DNA from: Planctomycetota bacterium
GTDB lineage: Bacteria > Planctomycetota > JAJSAM01 > JAJVHW01
DNA: 64,000 bases
Direction of reading: 5' to 3'
Assembly: GCA_021776825.1 (NCBI GenBank)
Contig: JAJFFG010000008.1
Coordinates: 1-64,000 of the forward strand
Shown: positions 43,201 through 51,685 of the stretch, piece by piece
Layout: the number at the start of each line of letters is the position of its first letter
Position numbering within the stretch: the stretch's first letter is position 1
Program-made: the position numbers and the translations under genes
Notes under the pieces: model-generated
Told to the model about the DNA's origin: nothing
What the model saw: the letters and a program-made list of their open reading frames with translations, nothing else
Database searches by the model: none

Positions 43201-45119
43201 TCCTCGCGCTGCGTCGCCGCTTCGGCGATGTCGAAGCCCGGCAGGATGCGCAGCTTGATCTTCTTGTCGATGATCTCCTGGCGGTAGCGCTCGGGAATGC
43301 GGCGCCACGCCACGTCCGGCTCCTCGGCCGACTCCCACACGAACGTGCCGCCCTCGGCCATGCCGTCGAGCGGGTTCATGTGCGTGAACGCCTTGGGGTC
43401 GCAGCACAGGACGACGTTCACGTGGCGCAGGTCGCAGTTGACCCGGATGCGGTTCGGCGCAACGACGAGGAAGTACGACGTCGGCGAGCCCTTCTTCTCG
43501 GACCCGTACTTCGGGTTCGAGCTGATGTGCACCACCTCGTTCATGCGTCCGAAGTCGTCGTACGTGGGCTCGCGACGGGCCAGGTCGTCACCGAACGCGC
43601 CGATGATCGAACCGAGGTTCTTGCCGGTGGTGATCATGCCCCAGCCGCCGATCGAGTGCAGACGCACCGCGATGGCACCGTCGGGCAGCAGCGACGGCGT
43701 ACGGTCCGACACCACCGCGTACGGATGGTCGATGCCGAGCACGAAGAAGCCCTCGGCGTCGGCGGCGGACTTGCCGTCCTGACGCGCGATGCGGCCGACG
43801 ACGTACTCCCAAGCGCCCAGGACCGCCTCGGGGCGGAAGTCGCGGGAGCCGATGCCGTAAATGCCGCTGAAGATGCGAGGCGCGTCGGCCTCGGTCAGCG
43901 CGCCGACGTGCGCGTGCGCCGGGCCGGCGGCGTTCTCGCGCGCCTTGCTGATCGCGGTGCGGATGTCGCGCGTGAGCGGGTTGTCGCCGGAGAGCGGCTC
44001 GTCGGTCCGCTCCAGGATGATGACGTTCTTCTTCCCACGGAGCGCCTCGACGATCGCTGCCTCGGGGAAGGGACGGATCACGTTGACGTGGATCGAGCCG
44101 ACCTTCGCGTCGTCGTCGGCACGCAGCACGTCGACGGCGGCCTCGATGTTCTCGGCGGCCGAGCCGAGCGACACGAACACCGTGTCGGCGTCGTCGCAGC
44201 GGTACTCGCGGACGAACCCGTACTCGCGACCGGTGAGCCGCCCGAACTCCTCGTAGGCCTCGGAGAGGAATTGGAGGATCGGCTCGGCGAACGCGTTGCG
44301 GCGCGCCACGATGCCGTTCATGTAGTGCTCCTGGTTCTGCACGGGGCCGAGCAGGAGCGGGTTCTTGAGATCGATCATCTCGGGCACGCGGCGGCGGGTC
44401 GAGCCGAACAGCGTGCGCTGCGCCTCGGTCGGGCACGGGATGCGGTCATCAGGCGCGCCCAGGAACTCGCGGATCAGGTCCGCTTCCGGCGCGAAGAACG
44501 TGCGCTCGAGGTGCGTGGTCAGGAAGCCGTCCTGACCGTTGATGCCCGGCGTCAGGCTCAGTTCGGTGACGCGACGGATGATCAGTGCCTGGTCGGCTGC
44601 CTGCTGGGCGTCACGGGCGAAGAGCGTGATCCACCCGGTGTCGAGGGCGGCGTAGAGATCGTCGTGGCCGCAGTGGACGTTCAGGGCGTGCTTCGTCAGC
44701 GCGCGAGCGCCGAGCTGCACCACCATCGTCGAGAGCTTTCCCGGAGCGTGATAGTACTGCTCCAAGGCGTAGACGACGCCCTGGCCGGACGTGAAGTTGA
44801 CCACCCGCTTGCCCGTCACGGACAGCGCGATCGAGCCGCCCTGCGCGGCGTGCTCGCCCTCGGTCTCGATGGCGATCTTCGGCGCGCCGAACACGTTGAG
44901 CTTGCCCTCGGCGAACGCGGCCTGGAACAGCTCGCCCATCTCCGTGGACGGAGTGATGGGGTAGAAGACGCCGCCGTCGGCCACGCGCGATTCCACGTAG
45001 ACGCAGACCAGCTTGTTGCCAGTCGAGGTCACGCGCTCGCCGGGATACGGGGGCTTCGCGCGGCTAGGGGGAATCGGGTTCGGGGAGATCATGCCGGGGA
45101 GTTCTCCGAGGGGGTTCAC
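40272..45119 (-). CDS. nifJ: Pyruvate:ferredoxin (flavodoxin) oxidoreductase, extra-long single-chain form
   Basis: The 1615-residue enzyme oxidises pyruvate with CoA to acetyl-CoA, CO2 and reduced ferredoxin or flavodoxin. Domain order: the pyrimidine-binding (alpha) domain (about 30-430, ESRVADGGVFYPITPSTEMGE); the gamma domain (about 455-650, IGGWGMITTGKNL); a CGTCGIEEGC motif near 731; two 4Fe-4S clusters near 803 (CTQCMECITACPDTAL) and 936 (CKGCGECATECG); and the thiamine-diphosphate domain from about 1020 (GDGACAGCGEKS) to LDTQVYSNTGGQNSDSS near 1283. Classical enzymes are near 1170-1200 residues. The extra length is between the gamma and TPP parts and in an Ala/Pro/Gly-rich tail. GTG 45119 or ATG 45092 may be the start. 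Confidence 0.93.
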   Translation of the reverse strand: MNPLGELPGMISPNPIPPSRAKPPYPGERVTSTGNKLVCVYVESRVADGGVFYPITPSTEMGELFQAAFAEGKLNVFGAPKIAIETEGEHAAQGGSIALSVTGKRVVNFTSGQGVVYALEQYYHAPGKLSTMVVQLGARALTKHALNVHCGHDDLYAALDTGWITLFARDAQQAADQALIIRRVTELSLTPGINGQDGFLTTHLERTFFAPEADLIREFLGAPDDRIPCPTEAQRTLFGSTRRRVPEMIDLKNPLLLGPVQNQEHYMNGIVARRNAFAEPILQFLSEAYEEFGRLTGREYGFVREYRCDDADTVFVSLGSAAENIEAAVDVLRADDDAKVGSIHVNVIRPFPEAAIVEALRGKKNVIILERTDEPLSGDNPLTRDIRTAISKARENAAGPAHAHVGALTEADAPRIFSGIYGIGSRDFRPEAVLGAWEYVVGRIARQDGKSAADAEGFFVLGIDHPYAVVSDRTPSLLPDGAIAVRLHSIGGWGMITTGKNLGSIIGAFGDDLARREPTYDDFGRMNEVVHISSNPKYGSEKKGSPTSYFLVVAPNRIRVNCDLRHVNVVLCCDPKAFTHMNPLDGMAEGGTFVWESAEEPDVAWRRIPERYRQEIIDKKIKLRILPGFDIAEAATQREELQLRMQGNSFLGAFFRVSGFMEKYGVSEERFQEVVRAQYESKFGRFGPTVVESNMQVMTQGFARVREVPYGDVAEPDLSSMRGDALTPCGTCGIEEGCDAPEEQDDRNPIANTDTFDAEYRSGLGYFQPSSPLASVGVMAAATGATASKYVARRQKPVWLPENCTQCMECITACPDTALPNTAQTITTILQTAANGYVEDLVQRGLLLKELPGLESRVRERMNGGLASKEPAKFSEIVHAEVAALNGALAPDTKKEFLEVFNRIPFAYEMTPMVFAAKEGRAPGSGGVFGIMVSDLCKGCGECATECGEKDALIMVPETEDINADHVSGVNFLDLLPDTQQEFLGRYDATDPQSSHAVTLKNHLMVRSHYEALVSGDGACAGCGEKSVLRALATLTEAYMRPLYHAKADRLDAKVERLKAEGADRLWALRERSPEEHALFQRTVAHTIMGLGGESEEDTDGRLAAHGKLTNGDIVEALAAVMSRDAFNHRDLQAVDGRHADGMAVMVMGAHTGCNTVYGSTPPNNPHPYPWMNSLFQDGSTVAWIFGESFMQDHGRRSIVPERLFDALFERDENVISDTEYFTYTHFSDAVMTDQEVRELPKAWALGGDGGMGDIGFQNVSKVVLQNRPNVKLLMLDTQVYSNTGGQNSDSSTMLGGGDMNQFGVATQGKFTEKKDLAEIFMSGHGSPFVAQVSMADVAQFYKAILDGLEYRGTAFFQCFTTCQPEHGVPDDMSSTQARRVRDSRGVPQFVFDPQKGERYQEAIDLKGNPHVDRDWTTIKRSDGESYHYTVAHWAATEARFRKHLRKVKSTEGLIPLDDMLARLAQQDVVHRRFVDPNHRAFAPDFGVYVEIDHGGGRIQPMAVSRQMVLFCVERRKAWRLLQSQAGVINKDYDAQCSVLAKVDKGDLPLDELFARGADLLTEELAAEKLAAAAAPKAGGGGAPKAPGFGAPKAPGAPPAPGAPSAPKPPAPPSA

Positions 45120-45290
45120 CGAGGACCCCGGAGTCTACCGGGGGCGCTGCGAACCGGCCTCAGAGTGGCGAGGCTCACCCCCCAAGGAATCGAGACCGGG
45201 GTCTCTGAATTCCGCCCGCGTCGCAGAAAGCACCGGCCAGGCTCCAGCCGGAGCCTGCGCGCACCCGATGGAAGCCCGGAGCCTCCATCC

Positions 45291-46709
45291 ATGCCTTCCG
45301 ACCCCGCGTCCGCCGATTCCACCGTCCGTGATGTAGCCGCGCCTGATTCGGGCGTGCCTGATTCGGGCGTGCCCGACCTGGCGGTGCCTGATCTGGCCAC
45401 GCTGGACCCCTCTGCGCCCTCGCACTGCGGTCGCGTGCAGCAGGTCCTCGATCGCTTCCCGCGCTACGAACAGGAGCACGAGGCGTTCCTCATGGAGGTG
45501 GCGGAGCACTCGCCCGAGGCGACGCTCCGCGGTCAGGCACTGATCGCCGCTGCGTGCGTGGCCCAGGATCGCGCGGACTTCGCCGTCGCCGAGGGCCGCT
45601 ACCGCCGCGGGCTCGCAGCGGCGTGGGACACTGGCACGCGCTCCGAGCGGAACGGGTGCATCAACTACGGGCTGATGTGCCTGAACGACCAGCGGGTCTT
45701 CGAGGCCCTGCTCCTCACCCGCCGGGCGTGCGTACTCTGCGAGCGAGGCGGCAGCGCGTTCGCAGCCGCGCTCTCGTACCTCTATCTGGCGGGCGTGCTC
45801 TCCGAGATCGGGGACGACGCCCGGGCCGACGAGGCCCTCGCCCGCGTCGCGATGTCCCGCCAGGATCTCAACGAACAGGACGGCGCGTACATCGACCGCG
45901 TGCTGGCCGGATTGCATCTGGTGGCCGCGTACCGTGACGACGATGCCGAGGGCGCACTGGCGCGTCTCGAGGAGATCCGTCAAGCCGAGCCGATGGACGA
46001 CCCGCGCGGGCTCCAAATTCTCGGCGCGAAGGCGCGCTTCGCCGCGGGCGACGTCGGCGCGGCGCTGGACGAGATCGAGGGCTCCCGCGCCGTCGGCCTG
46101 ACGCGCGACAGCCACGACTTCGACCTCGATCTGATCGAGATCCGCTGCATGCTCGGCGCGGCCCGCACGGCCGAGGCGCACGCCGCCACAGCGGGGCTGC
46201 TTGCACGGCTCGCCGGAGAGGGCCGCAGTGTCCTCTCGTCAGCGCGGCGACTGCACGTCGCGCAGCAAGTCGGGCGCGAGTCGCAGGCGCTACCGCGCGG
46301 CGACGCACTCTCGCGGCGCGCGTTCGAGATCGCCGGCGCCGCCGCTCTCGAGCGGATCTGGGAGGTCGGTGCGTTCCGCCGTGCTCTGCCGCACTTCGCG
46401 CTCGTCGGCCAGGAGGAGCGCGAGATCCTGGACGACTATCGGGATCGGTTCGTGCGCGAGCACAGCGAGCTCCTCGACGTCGTCCGGATGCTCCTCAGCG
46501 ACGGCGATGCCCAGTTAGAACGACTCCCACCCCACCACGACGGGGCCGCCCGACTCGTCGGCGTCTGCGCCTGGTGCCGCCGCCTGCGCGGCCCCGATGG
46601 CCTGTGGCTCGACTTCGGTGACTTCGAGGCGCTCGACGGCGCCGTCGAGGTGACACACGGCGTGTGCGAGCCGTGCCACGACGAGCAGATGCGCCACTTA
46701 CACGCGTAG
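45291..46709 (+). CDS. TPR-like protein with C-terminal CxxC...CxxC motif
   Basis: The 472-residue protein starts at ATG 45291. Residues 1-45 are a repetitive Asp/Pro/Val linker (PDSGVPDSGVPDLAVPDLA). A helical TPR-like region follows (about 60-410, AEGRYRRGLAAAWDTGTRSE, ALSYLYLAGVLSEIGDDARADEA). The end carries CAWCRRLRGPDG...THGVCEPCHDEQM, two Cys-pairs probably holding zinc. Short Cys-pair tails of this sort are seen at the ends of bacterial histidine kinases and response regulators. Here it is joined to TPR without a kinase, so a regulatory scaffold is likely. Confidence 0.75.
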   Translation: MPSDPASADSTVRDVAAPDSGVPDSGVPDLAVPDLATLDPSAPSHCGRVQQVLDRFPRYEQEHEAFLMEVAEHSPEATLRGQALIAAACVAQDRADFAVAEGRYRRGLAAAWDTGTRSERNGCINYGLMCLNDQRVFEALLLTRRACVLCERGGSAFAAALSYLYLAGVLSEIGDDARADEALARVAMSRQDLNEQDGAYIDRVLAGLHLVAAYRDDDAEGALARLEEIRQAEPMDDPRGLQILGAKARFAAGDVGAALDEIEGSRAVGLTRDSHDFDLDLIEIRCMLGAARTAEAHAATAGLLARLAGEGRSVLSSARRLHVAQQVGRESQALPRGDALSRRAFEIAGAAALERIWEVGAFRRALPHFALVGQEEREILDDYRDRFVREHSELLDVVRMLLSDGDAQLERLPPHHDGAARLVGVCAWCRRLRGPDGLWLDFGDFEALDGAVEVTHGVCEPCHDEQMRHLHA

Positions 46710-46783
46710 CAAGCGGGGCGGATCTCCTGCTCCTCCCCGCTGGTGCGATGGCCCTCGCGAACGAGCCTCCCCGTGGACGCCGC

Positions 46784-47692
46784 CTAGTCCGCCAGCGCGT
46801 AGCGCAGCGCCCGCAGCCCCGCGTCGACCAACGCGTCGTCGCCGATATCGCGACCGTAGATGATCAGGATCGGGCCGTAGAACAGCGCACGGAAGCGCGC
46901 GCGGTTCCAGGTGTCGTCATCGATCGGGCCGTACGCCTCACGGAAGTCGGGCCGCGCCTCCGGCGGGAGGTACGTGAACGCGATCATCAGGTCGAGCGCC
47001 GGGTCCCCGCGATGTAGGTCGCCAAAGTCGATGATCCCGCACGGCTGACCGTCGTCGTCCACGAGCACATGCCGCGCGTAGAGATCGCCGTGTACCCACC
47101 GGAGCGGCCCGTCCCACGCCGGGGTCAGCTCGAGCACCGCGAGCAGCGCGAGCACCGCGTTGCGATCAACGTCGTCGTCCTCGAGCTGCGGAAGTCGCGA
47201 GCGCGTCTGGCTCGCCCGGTACTCGAGGTCGGTGCGGCGGATCGCATCGAGCGGCATCGGCTCACCGTCGGTGTCGGGCTCCGCGGCGTGGAGCGATGCG
47301 AGGAAGCGGCCGAGCGTCGCCGCTGAGGCACACCGTTGGTCGTCGTCGGGCTGCGCGCGACATGCCGTCGTCCCGCGCAGCACCGGGTAGCCGAGGAACG
47401 GATACGGGAACTCGCCCGACGCGCGACCGACGTGGTTCGGCAAGGGGATCGGCAGCGTCACGATCGGCGCGAGCCGCGGCAGCCAGACCGCCTCGTTCGC
47501 GAGCCACGGCACCACCCACTCGCGCCGCGGGAACCGGAACACGTGCGTCGAGTTGACGAGGTAGGCCGAGTTGTCCCACCCATCGCCGAACGACACGAGC
47601 GTCGCCGGCGCCATCGACGGGAACTGGTGCTCGACCAGCCGGGCGGCGATCGCCGGATCGAGAGCAATGTCGGGTTCCCATTCAGGACTCAT
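46784..47692 (-). CDS. Aminoglycoside-phosphotransferase-fold protein
   Basis: The 302-residue protein has the APH/choline-kinase fold. The catalytic Brenner motif is WVHGDLYARHVLV with the metal-binding end IIDFGDLHRGDP. FGDGWDNSAYLV and FRFPRREW form the nucleotide-binding N-lobe. Such proteins phosphorylate small molecules, often antibiotics or hydroxyl groups of metabolites; the substrate here is unknown, so resistance should not be assumed. The length is normal. Confidence 0.88.
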   Translation of the reverse strand: MSPEWEPDIALDPAIAARLVEHQFPSMAPATLVSFGDGWDNSAYLVNSTHVFRFPRREWVVPWLANEAVWLPRLAPIVTLPIPLPNHVGRASGEFPYPFLGYPVLRGTTACRAQPDDDQRCASAATLGRFLASLHAAEPDTDGEPMPLDAIRRTDLEYRASQTRSRLPQLEDDDVDRNAVLALLAVLELTPAWDGPLRWVHGDLYARHVLVDDDGQPCGIIDFGDLHRGDPALDLMIAFTYLPPEARPDFREAYGPIDDDTWNRARFRALFYGPILIIYGRDIGDDALVDAGLRALRYALAD

Positions 47693-47727
47693 GGGCAGAC
47701 AGGCTATCCCGGTTCGGAGCGGAGGAG

Positions 47728-48024
47728 CTACTGAACGGGGATCAGCGGCGTCGGGAGCGACTCGACCTCGTTCTCGGCGCGGAACAGGTCACATGTCTTC
47801 TGCGCGTTCAGCCAGAACCCAGCGGTAGTGCGGAACGCCGCTCCGAGCTTCAGCGCCATGGAGGGGGTCACGGCACTTCGATCGTTGACGATCCGGTTGA
47901 TGACCTTCACGTCACAGCCAATGTGATCAGCGAGCTGCTTCTGCGTCATCGCGAGCGGCTCGAGGTACTCCTCACGGAGGATCTCGCCTGGAGTCGTCGG
48001 CGGTCGCTTGCGTCGGCGTGTCAT
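47728..48024 (-). CDS. higA: HigA-type antitoxin
   Basis: The 98-residue XRE-type helix-turn-helix antitoxin has the sequence PTTPGEILREEYLEPLAMTQKQLADHIGCDVKVINRIVNDRSAVTPSMALKLGAAF, matching the HigA/VapI family. Its helix-turn-helix (TQKQLADHIGCDVKVINRI) should bind the operator in front of higB. It lies 16 bases after higB, in the toxin-first order typical of this family. A frameshifted copy is at 51321. Confidence 0.92.
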   Translation of the reverse strand: MTRRRKRPPTTPGEILREEYLEPLAMTQKQLADHIGCDVKVINRIVNDRSAVTPSMALKLGAAFRTTAGFWLNAQKTCDLFRAENEVESLPTPLIPVQ

Positions 48025-48040
48025 CGGTGGCCTCGGGAGA

Positions 48041-48331
48041 TCAGTGGTAGTGACAGACGTCCACCTCGGTCGGGCCCGAGGCAGTCCAGCGGAAGACGAT
48101 GCGCCACTGGTCGTTGACCCGAATGCTGTGCAGGCCGCGCAGATCGCCCTTGAGGGCCTCCAGGCGGTTGCCCGGCGGTGATCTCAGATCGGTGAGCAGC
48201 TCTGCGTAGTCCAACATGTCCAACTTCCGGCCGACGATCCGGTGCACGTTGCGCCAGCCGCCACGGCGCGGGATCCGCCCGTCGCGAAAGAAGCCTTCGA
48301 TCGCGTCGGACGCGAACCCCTGGATCGCCAT
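48041..48331 (-). CDS. higB: HigB-type (RelE-superfamily) toxin
   Basis: The 96-residue mRNA interferase of the HigB group has the core MAIQGFASDAIEGFFRDGRIPRRGGWR, LDYAELLTDLRSPPGNRLEALKGDLRGLHSIRVNDQWRIVFRW, with the conserved SIRVNDQWRIVF stretch. It is expected to cut mRNA at the ribosome and be neutralised by HigA. ATG 48331 is chosen over the TTG two codons upstream (48337), because the -10 element ends at 48338 and transcription would start at the ATG. Confidence 0.9.
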   Translation of the reverse strand: MAIQGFASDAIEGFFRDGRIPRRGGWRNVHRIVGRKLDMLDYAELLTDLRSPPGNRLEALKGDLRGLHSIRVNDQWRIVFRWTASGPTEVDVCHYH

Positions 48332-48337
48332 CGTCAA

Positions 48338-48367
48338 AGCATACCTCGACTAGGTATACCGCGTCAA
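48338..48367 (-). promoter_or_regulatory. higBA promoter with overlapping palindromic operator
   Basis: On the minus strand TTGACG (48367-48362), 18 bases and TATGCT (48343-48338) are followed by six bases and ATG 48331. A near-palindrome of gcatacc and ggtatac (about 48340-48359) covers the spacer and the -10 and is the probable HigA operator, giving self-repression. Confidence 0.7.
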
Positions 48368-48547
48368 GGTGCGCCCGTTCCGGAGCGCGGTGAGAGCCGG
48401 AACTCGCGGTGACGATCTCCCGCTTGGGCCGCCCACGCTAGGTGCCATCGCGGAGTCTCGAGCGGGACGGTGGGTGGGCGTTCGACGATCGCTCCCAGTT
48501 CTGGCCGGTTGGAGCTGTCCCGAGCCCCTGTTCCATCGGTCGAGTAC

Positions 48548-51070
48548 CTAGCGAGGCGGAACCGACATCGCTGGGCGGAATCCGATCGTCGGCAGATGGG
48601 AATTCCGCGCGCCACCACTTCGATGTGCGGACCGAGCCATCGACGCATCGCCGTAGTAGTGCCCGCCGCGTGCCACCCGCGCATCAGTCTCCGCGCTGGC
48701 GACCGGGTCCCGCGCGGGAAACTCCGGGTAGTTCGACGCGAACGCATCGACGCACCACTCGAGCAGGTTGCCGTGCATGTCGTGCAGACCGAGACGATTG
48801 GCGCAGTAGAGCCCCACCGGGAGAGCCGACGACTCCTCGCGCCGCGCGGACGTGCTGGAAGGCGCGCCACGTCGTACGTTCGCATCATCGACGCCGAGAG
48901 CGTCGCCAACGTGGAACGCTGTGGTGGTCCCGGCGCGGCACGAGTACTCCCACTCCGCCTCAGTCGGCAGACGCACGCCTGCCCGTTCACACCACGCTGT
49001 CGCATCGGTCCACGAGACTCCGTCGATGGGGGCTCGCGGTAGAGCGTGCGCACGCTCGTCCTCACCTCCGATCCGATCCCACGCTCGCTGCGTGCACTCA
49101 TAACGAGCGAGCAGAAACGGTCGAGTGAGCGTCACGCGATGCAGTCGTTCGTTCGGCACTCGACCGACCTCGTCTTCGTGGGAGCCCATATCAAACGTGC
49201 CCGCCGGGATGAGGACGAACTCGATCCCCGTCGACTCGTGCAGGAGCAACGGCACGTGTCGCTCGCCGTCGTCAACGGGAGCGAGTCGACGGAGGAGCCG
49301 AACCCCCTCGAGTCGATCGGCCACCGCTCGCGCTGCCAGGACGCGCTCGTCGCTGGAGGCTGCAAGCCACGTCGCGAAATCAGCGAGGACCGTCTCCGGT
49401 GCGTCGTGGCTGCCGGCGGTTCCTCCTGGACGCACATCCTTCGGATCCATGCGTCGATCAAGCCGTCGCGTCAACGCATCGAGCATCTTCGGGTCGGGGA
49501 GAGCACGAGCGATGCGGCGCGCCTCTCGCCGCGCATCGCGATCCCTCCCGGTTGCCGCGAAGTGATGCGCGCGGAGTCTCGCGACGTCGAGCTGCCGCCA
49601 AACCTCGTCTCCGTTCACTCGGTTCCGAAGTGCGTCGGCGGCATCGACGATCTCCAGGAGCGTTGCGTTCGCTCCCTTCCCGTTCCGACACCCCCAAGCA
49701 GCAACCCCGACGAGACACTCGAAGTGCTCCTCATCGAGCCGCGTGCCACGAGTCCAGACCTTGCGTGCCGCCGCTCGTGCTCCGCCTCGCTCCAGCGCGG
49801 TGGCGAGCAGCGCGCAGACCCTCGAGCTGCTCGTGGACTGAGGCAGCTCGCTCAGCGTGGAGACGGCGTCCGCAAACCTCCGCTGCGAGAACAGGAGCTG
49901 AACCAGAACCTCGAGGGCTCGGTCCTCCGTGGGGCCTGATCGCACAGCGAGCCGGAGGAAGACCTCCGCCCGGTCGACATCGTCCGTGACGTCTAGGTGG
50001 TACGCGGCCAGCGTCGTCGCGGCGAACGCCGACGCGTCGCCAGATGCCTGATCGGCGAGCTGAGTCAACCCCTGGATGGCGGCCTCAACTCGACTCCGCG
50101 TTCCCGCGGGGAGCGAACTCACGCGTCGAGCCCGCCTACGGCGATCGCCCGTGCCCGGCGAGCGCGTCACGCCGCTCAGGAGCAGCGCGAGCGCCCTGGG
50201 GTCGTCGGGAAGAAGCTCGCGCGCGCGACGAAGATCGTCGAGTGCAGCCGCCACACGCTCTGAGGACTCCACTCCGAGCACGGTCGACGGGATCGAGGAT
50301 GCGCACGAGAGCTCGAACTGCGCACGGGCGAGAAGCGCCTCGCCTCTTGCGCGCGTGTCGGATTGTCGCCCGGGACTCGGCGAGGCTGCCACCGCCTTGT
50401 CGAAGCGGGCTCGAGTCTGCCACACGCGACGTGGTGCTTGCTCGCGCTCAGCACGATCGCCGTCGGAGAGAGCTCTCGGGCCCAACACGAACATGAAGCC
50501 GAGCACCTCCCATGCGAGGTCGACGTCGAACAGCCGAGTGTCCGCGAGTTCGCTCACCGCCTGGACAATCTCCGCCTCGCCCCGCAGCGCGTGCGCACGC
50601 CACGCCGTCGATGGGTTCTTCTGCAAGACTGAGAAGGCGCGCTCGAACGTCGCGACGTCGCCACGAGCAATCGCCGCCCTCGCAACTCGTTCGACCTCCA
50701 CAGCGTTTGACCGGCCGCCGCCGAGCGCCGAATCGCCGGCGTCGATCAGCGAGTCCAGATGTCGATCGCAGGCCGGCTCGTCACGCAACGTCCACAGCGC
50801 CCGTGCGAGACGAAACCGAGCTCCCGTCGACTTGGGCGAGTCTGCCAGCCGACGAGATGCCTCATCGACCTGCGCGGCGATCGTTCGGACGTCCTCGATG
50901 CCGCCGGCGCGACGCGAGTACCACTGGCAGTCGAACCAGAGACGCGGCAAGTCGGTCAGCAGGCCGGCGTCAGGCTCATCCTCGAGCGCGACCAGATCGC
51001 CGATGCCCGCGGCGCACACCCAGAGTGAGAGCGCGAGCGCCGCGAGGACACGGAACGCGCGCAACCTCAC
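48548..51070 (-). CDS. Large SUMF1-fold protein with helical-repeat N-terminus
   Basis: The 840-residue protein has a GTG start at 51070 (AGGTGG about eight bases upstream), giving a signal peptide (MRLRAFRVLAALALSLWVCAAG). Residues about 50-580 are helical TPR-like repeats (FRLARALWTLRDEPACDRHLDSLIDAG, FLRLAVRSGPTEDRALEVLVQLLFSQRRFADAVSTLSEL). Residues about 600-840 are the SUMF1 fold: FVLIPAGTFDMGSHEDEVG, VTLTRPFLLARYECTQRAWD, LPTEAEWEYSCRAGTTTAFHVGD, NRLGLHDMHGNLLEWCVDAF, RGGHYY and GFRPA. The catalytic Cys pair is again missing. Upstream in-frame residues to 51256 look non-coding. Confidence 0.85.
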   Translation of the reverse strand: MRLRAFRVLAALALSLWVCAAGIGDLVALEDEPDAGLLTDLPRLWFDCQWYSRRAGGIEDVRTIAAQVDEASRRLADSPKSTGARFRLARALWTLRDEPACDRHLDSLIDAGDSALGGGRSNAVEVERVARAAIARGDVATFERAFSVLQKNPSTAWRAHALRGEAEIVQAVSELADTRLFDVDLAWEVLGFMFVLGPRALSDGDRAEREQAPRRVWQTRARFDKAVAASPSPGRQSDTRARGEALLARAQFELSCASSIPSTVLGVESSERVAAALDDLRRARELLPDDPRALALLLSGVTRSPGTGDRRRRARRVSSLPAGTRSRVEAAIQGLTQLADQASGDASAFAATTLAAYHLDVTDDVDRAEVFLRLAVRSGPTEDRALEVLVQLLFSQRRFADAVSTLSELPQSTSSSRVCALLATALERGGARAAARKVWTRGTRLDEEHFECLVGVAAWGCRNGKGANATLLEIVDAADALRNRVNGDEVWRQLDVARLRAHHFAATGRDRDARREARRIARALPDPKMLDALTRRLDRRMDPKDVRPGGTAGSHDAPETVLADFATWLAASSDERVLAARAVADRLEGVRLLRRLAPVDDGERHVPLLLHESTGIEFVLIPAGTFDMGSHEDEVGRVPNERLHRVTLTRPFLLARYECTQRAWDRIGGEDERAHALPRAPIDGVSWTDATAWCERAGVRLPTEAEWEYSCRAGTTTAFHVGDALGVDDANVRRGAPSSTSARREESSALPVGLYCANRLGLHDMHGNLLEWCVDAFASNYPEFPARDPVASAETDARVARGGHYYGDASMARSAHRSGGARNSHLPTIGFRPAMSVPPR

Positions 51071-51320
51071 TCGGACTGCCACCTGCCGGCTCGTCGGTGA
51101 CACCGATGGCGCTCCAGCCGCGTGCAGCGGAGGATCCGGGCCCACCGCCGCGCCGTCACGCGCGGCATCAAGCGATGCAGGAGAGCGGCGCTCTCGGACA
51201 TGGGCGCAGCGTAGCAGACCGTCGACCGCTGCGGATTCGCGGGTGCTCGTTCGCAAGCGGTACGGAGTCGTCCCTCACGGGCGATCTGCCGACGTCGCCG
51301 AGTGCTCGATCGAGCCGGGA

Positions 51321-51602
51321 TCAGCGGCGCTGGGAGGGACTCGACCTCGTTCTCGCGCGGAACAGATCGCAGGCATTCTGCACGTTGAGCCAGAACCCGG
51401 CCGACGTTCGGAACGCCGCCCCGAGCTTCAGCGCCATGGAGGGCGTCACCGCGCTGCGGTCGTTGACGATGCGGTTGATGACCTTCACGTCACAGCGGAT
51501 GTGGTGGGCGAACTGCTTCTGTGTCATCGCGAGCGGCACGAGGTACTCCTCACGGAGGATCTCGCCTGGAGTCGTCGGCGGTCGCTTGCTTCGGCTTGTC
51601 AT
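51321..51602 (-). pseudogene. higA: Second higA copy, frameshifted and without a toxin
   Basis: The ORF (MTSRSKRPPTTPGEILREEY...) is over 80% identical to higA at 47728, but one base is missing: cgcgcc gag there is cgcgc gag here. This replaces the tail ENEVESLPTPLIPVQ by RTRSSPSQRR. The DNA still matches in the original frame as far as about 51302. No higB lies upstream. It is a truncated antitoxin relic, though its helix-turn-helix is intact and could still bind DNA. Confidence 0.8.
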
Positions 51603-51685
51603 CGGTGGCCACTCACAGGGGACTCTATCGTCCCTGCGATCGACCCGAGGGCTGCGGGCTCTGTCTTAACTCCGCACCGCATGGC

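Noticed and set aside
43380..45290. In-frame upstream extension of the TPR/Cys-motif gene across the PFOR gene
   Set aside because: This part is antisense to the PFOR domains and has no protein-like features; ATG 45291 is the start.
46784..47692. Antibiotic-resistance aminoglycoside phosphotransferase
   Set aside because: The fold is shared by many metabolite kinases, and nothing in the sequence shows antibiotic specificity.
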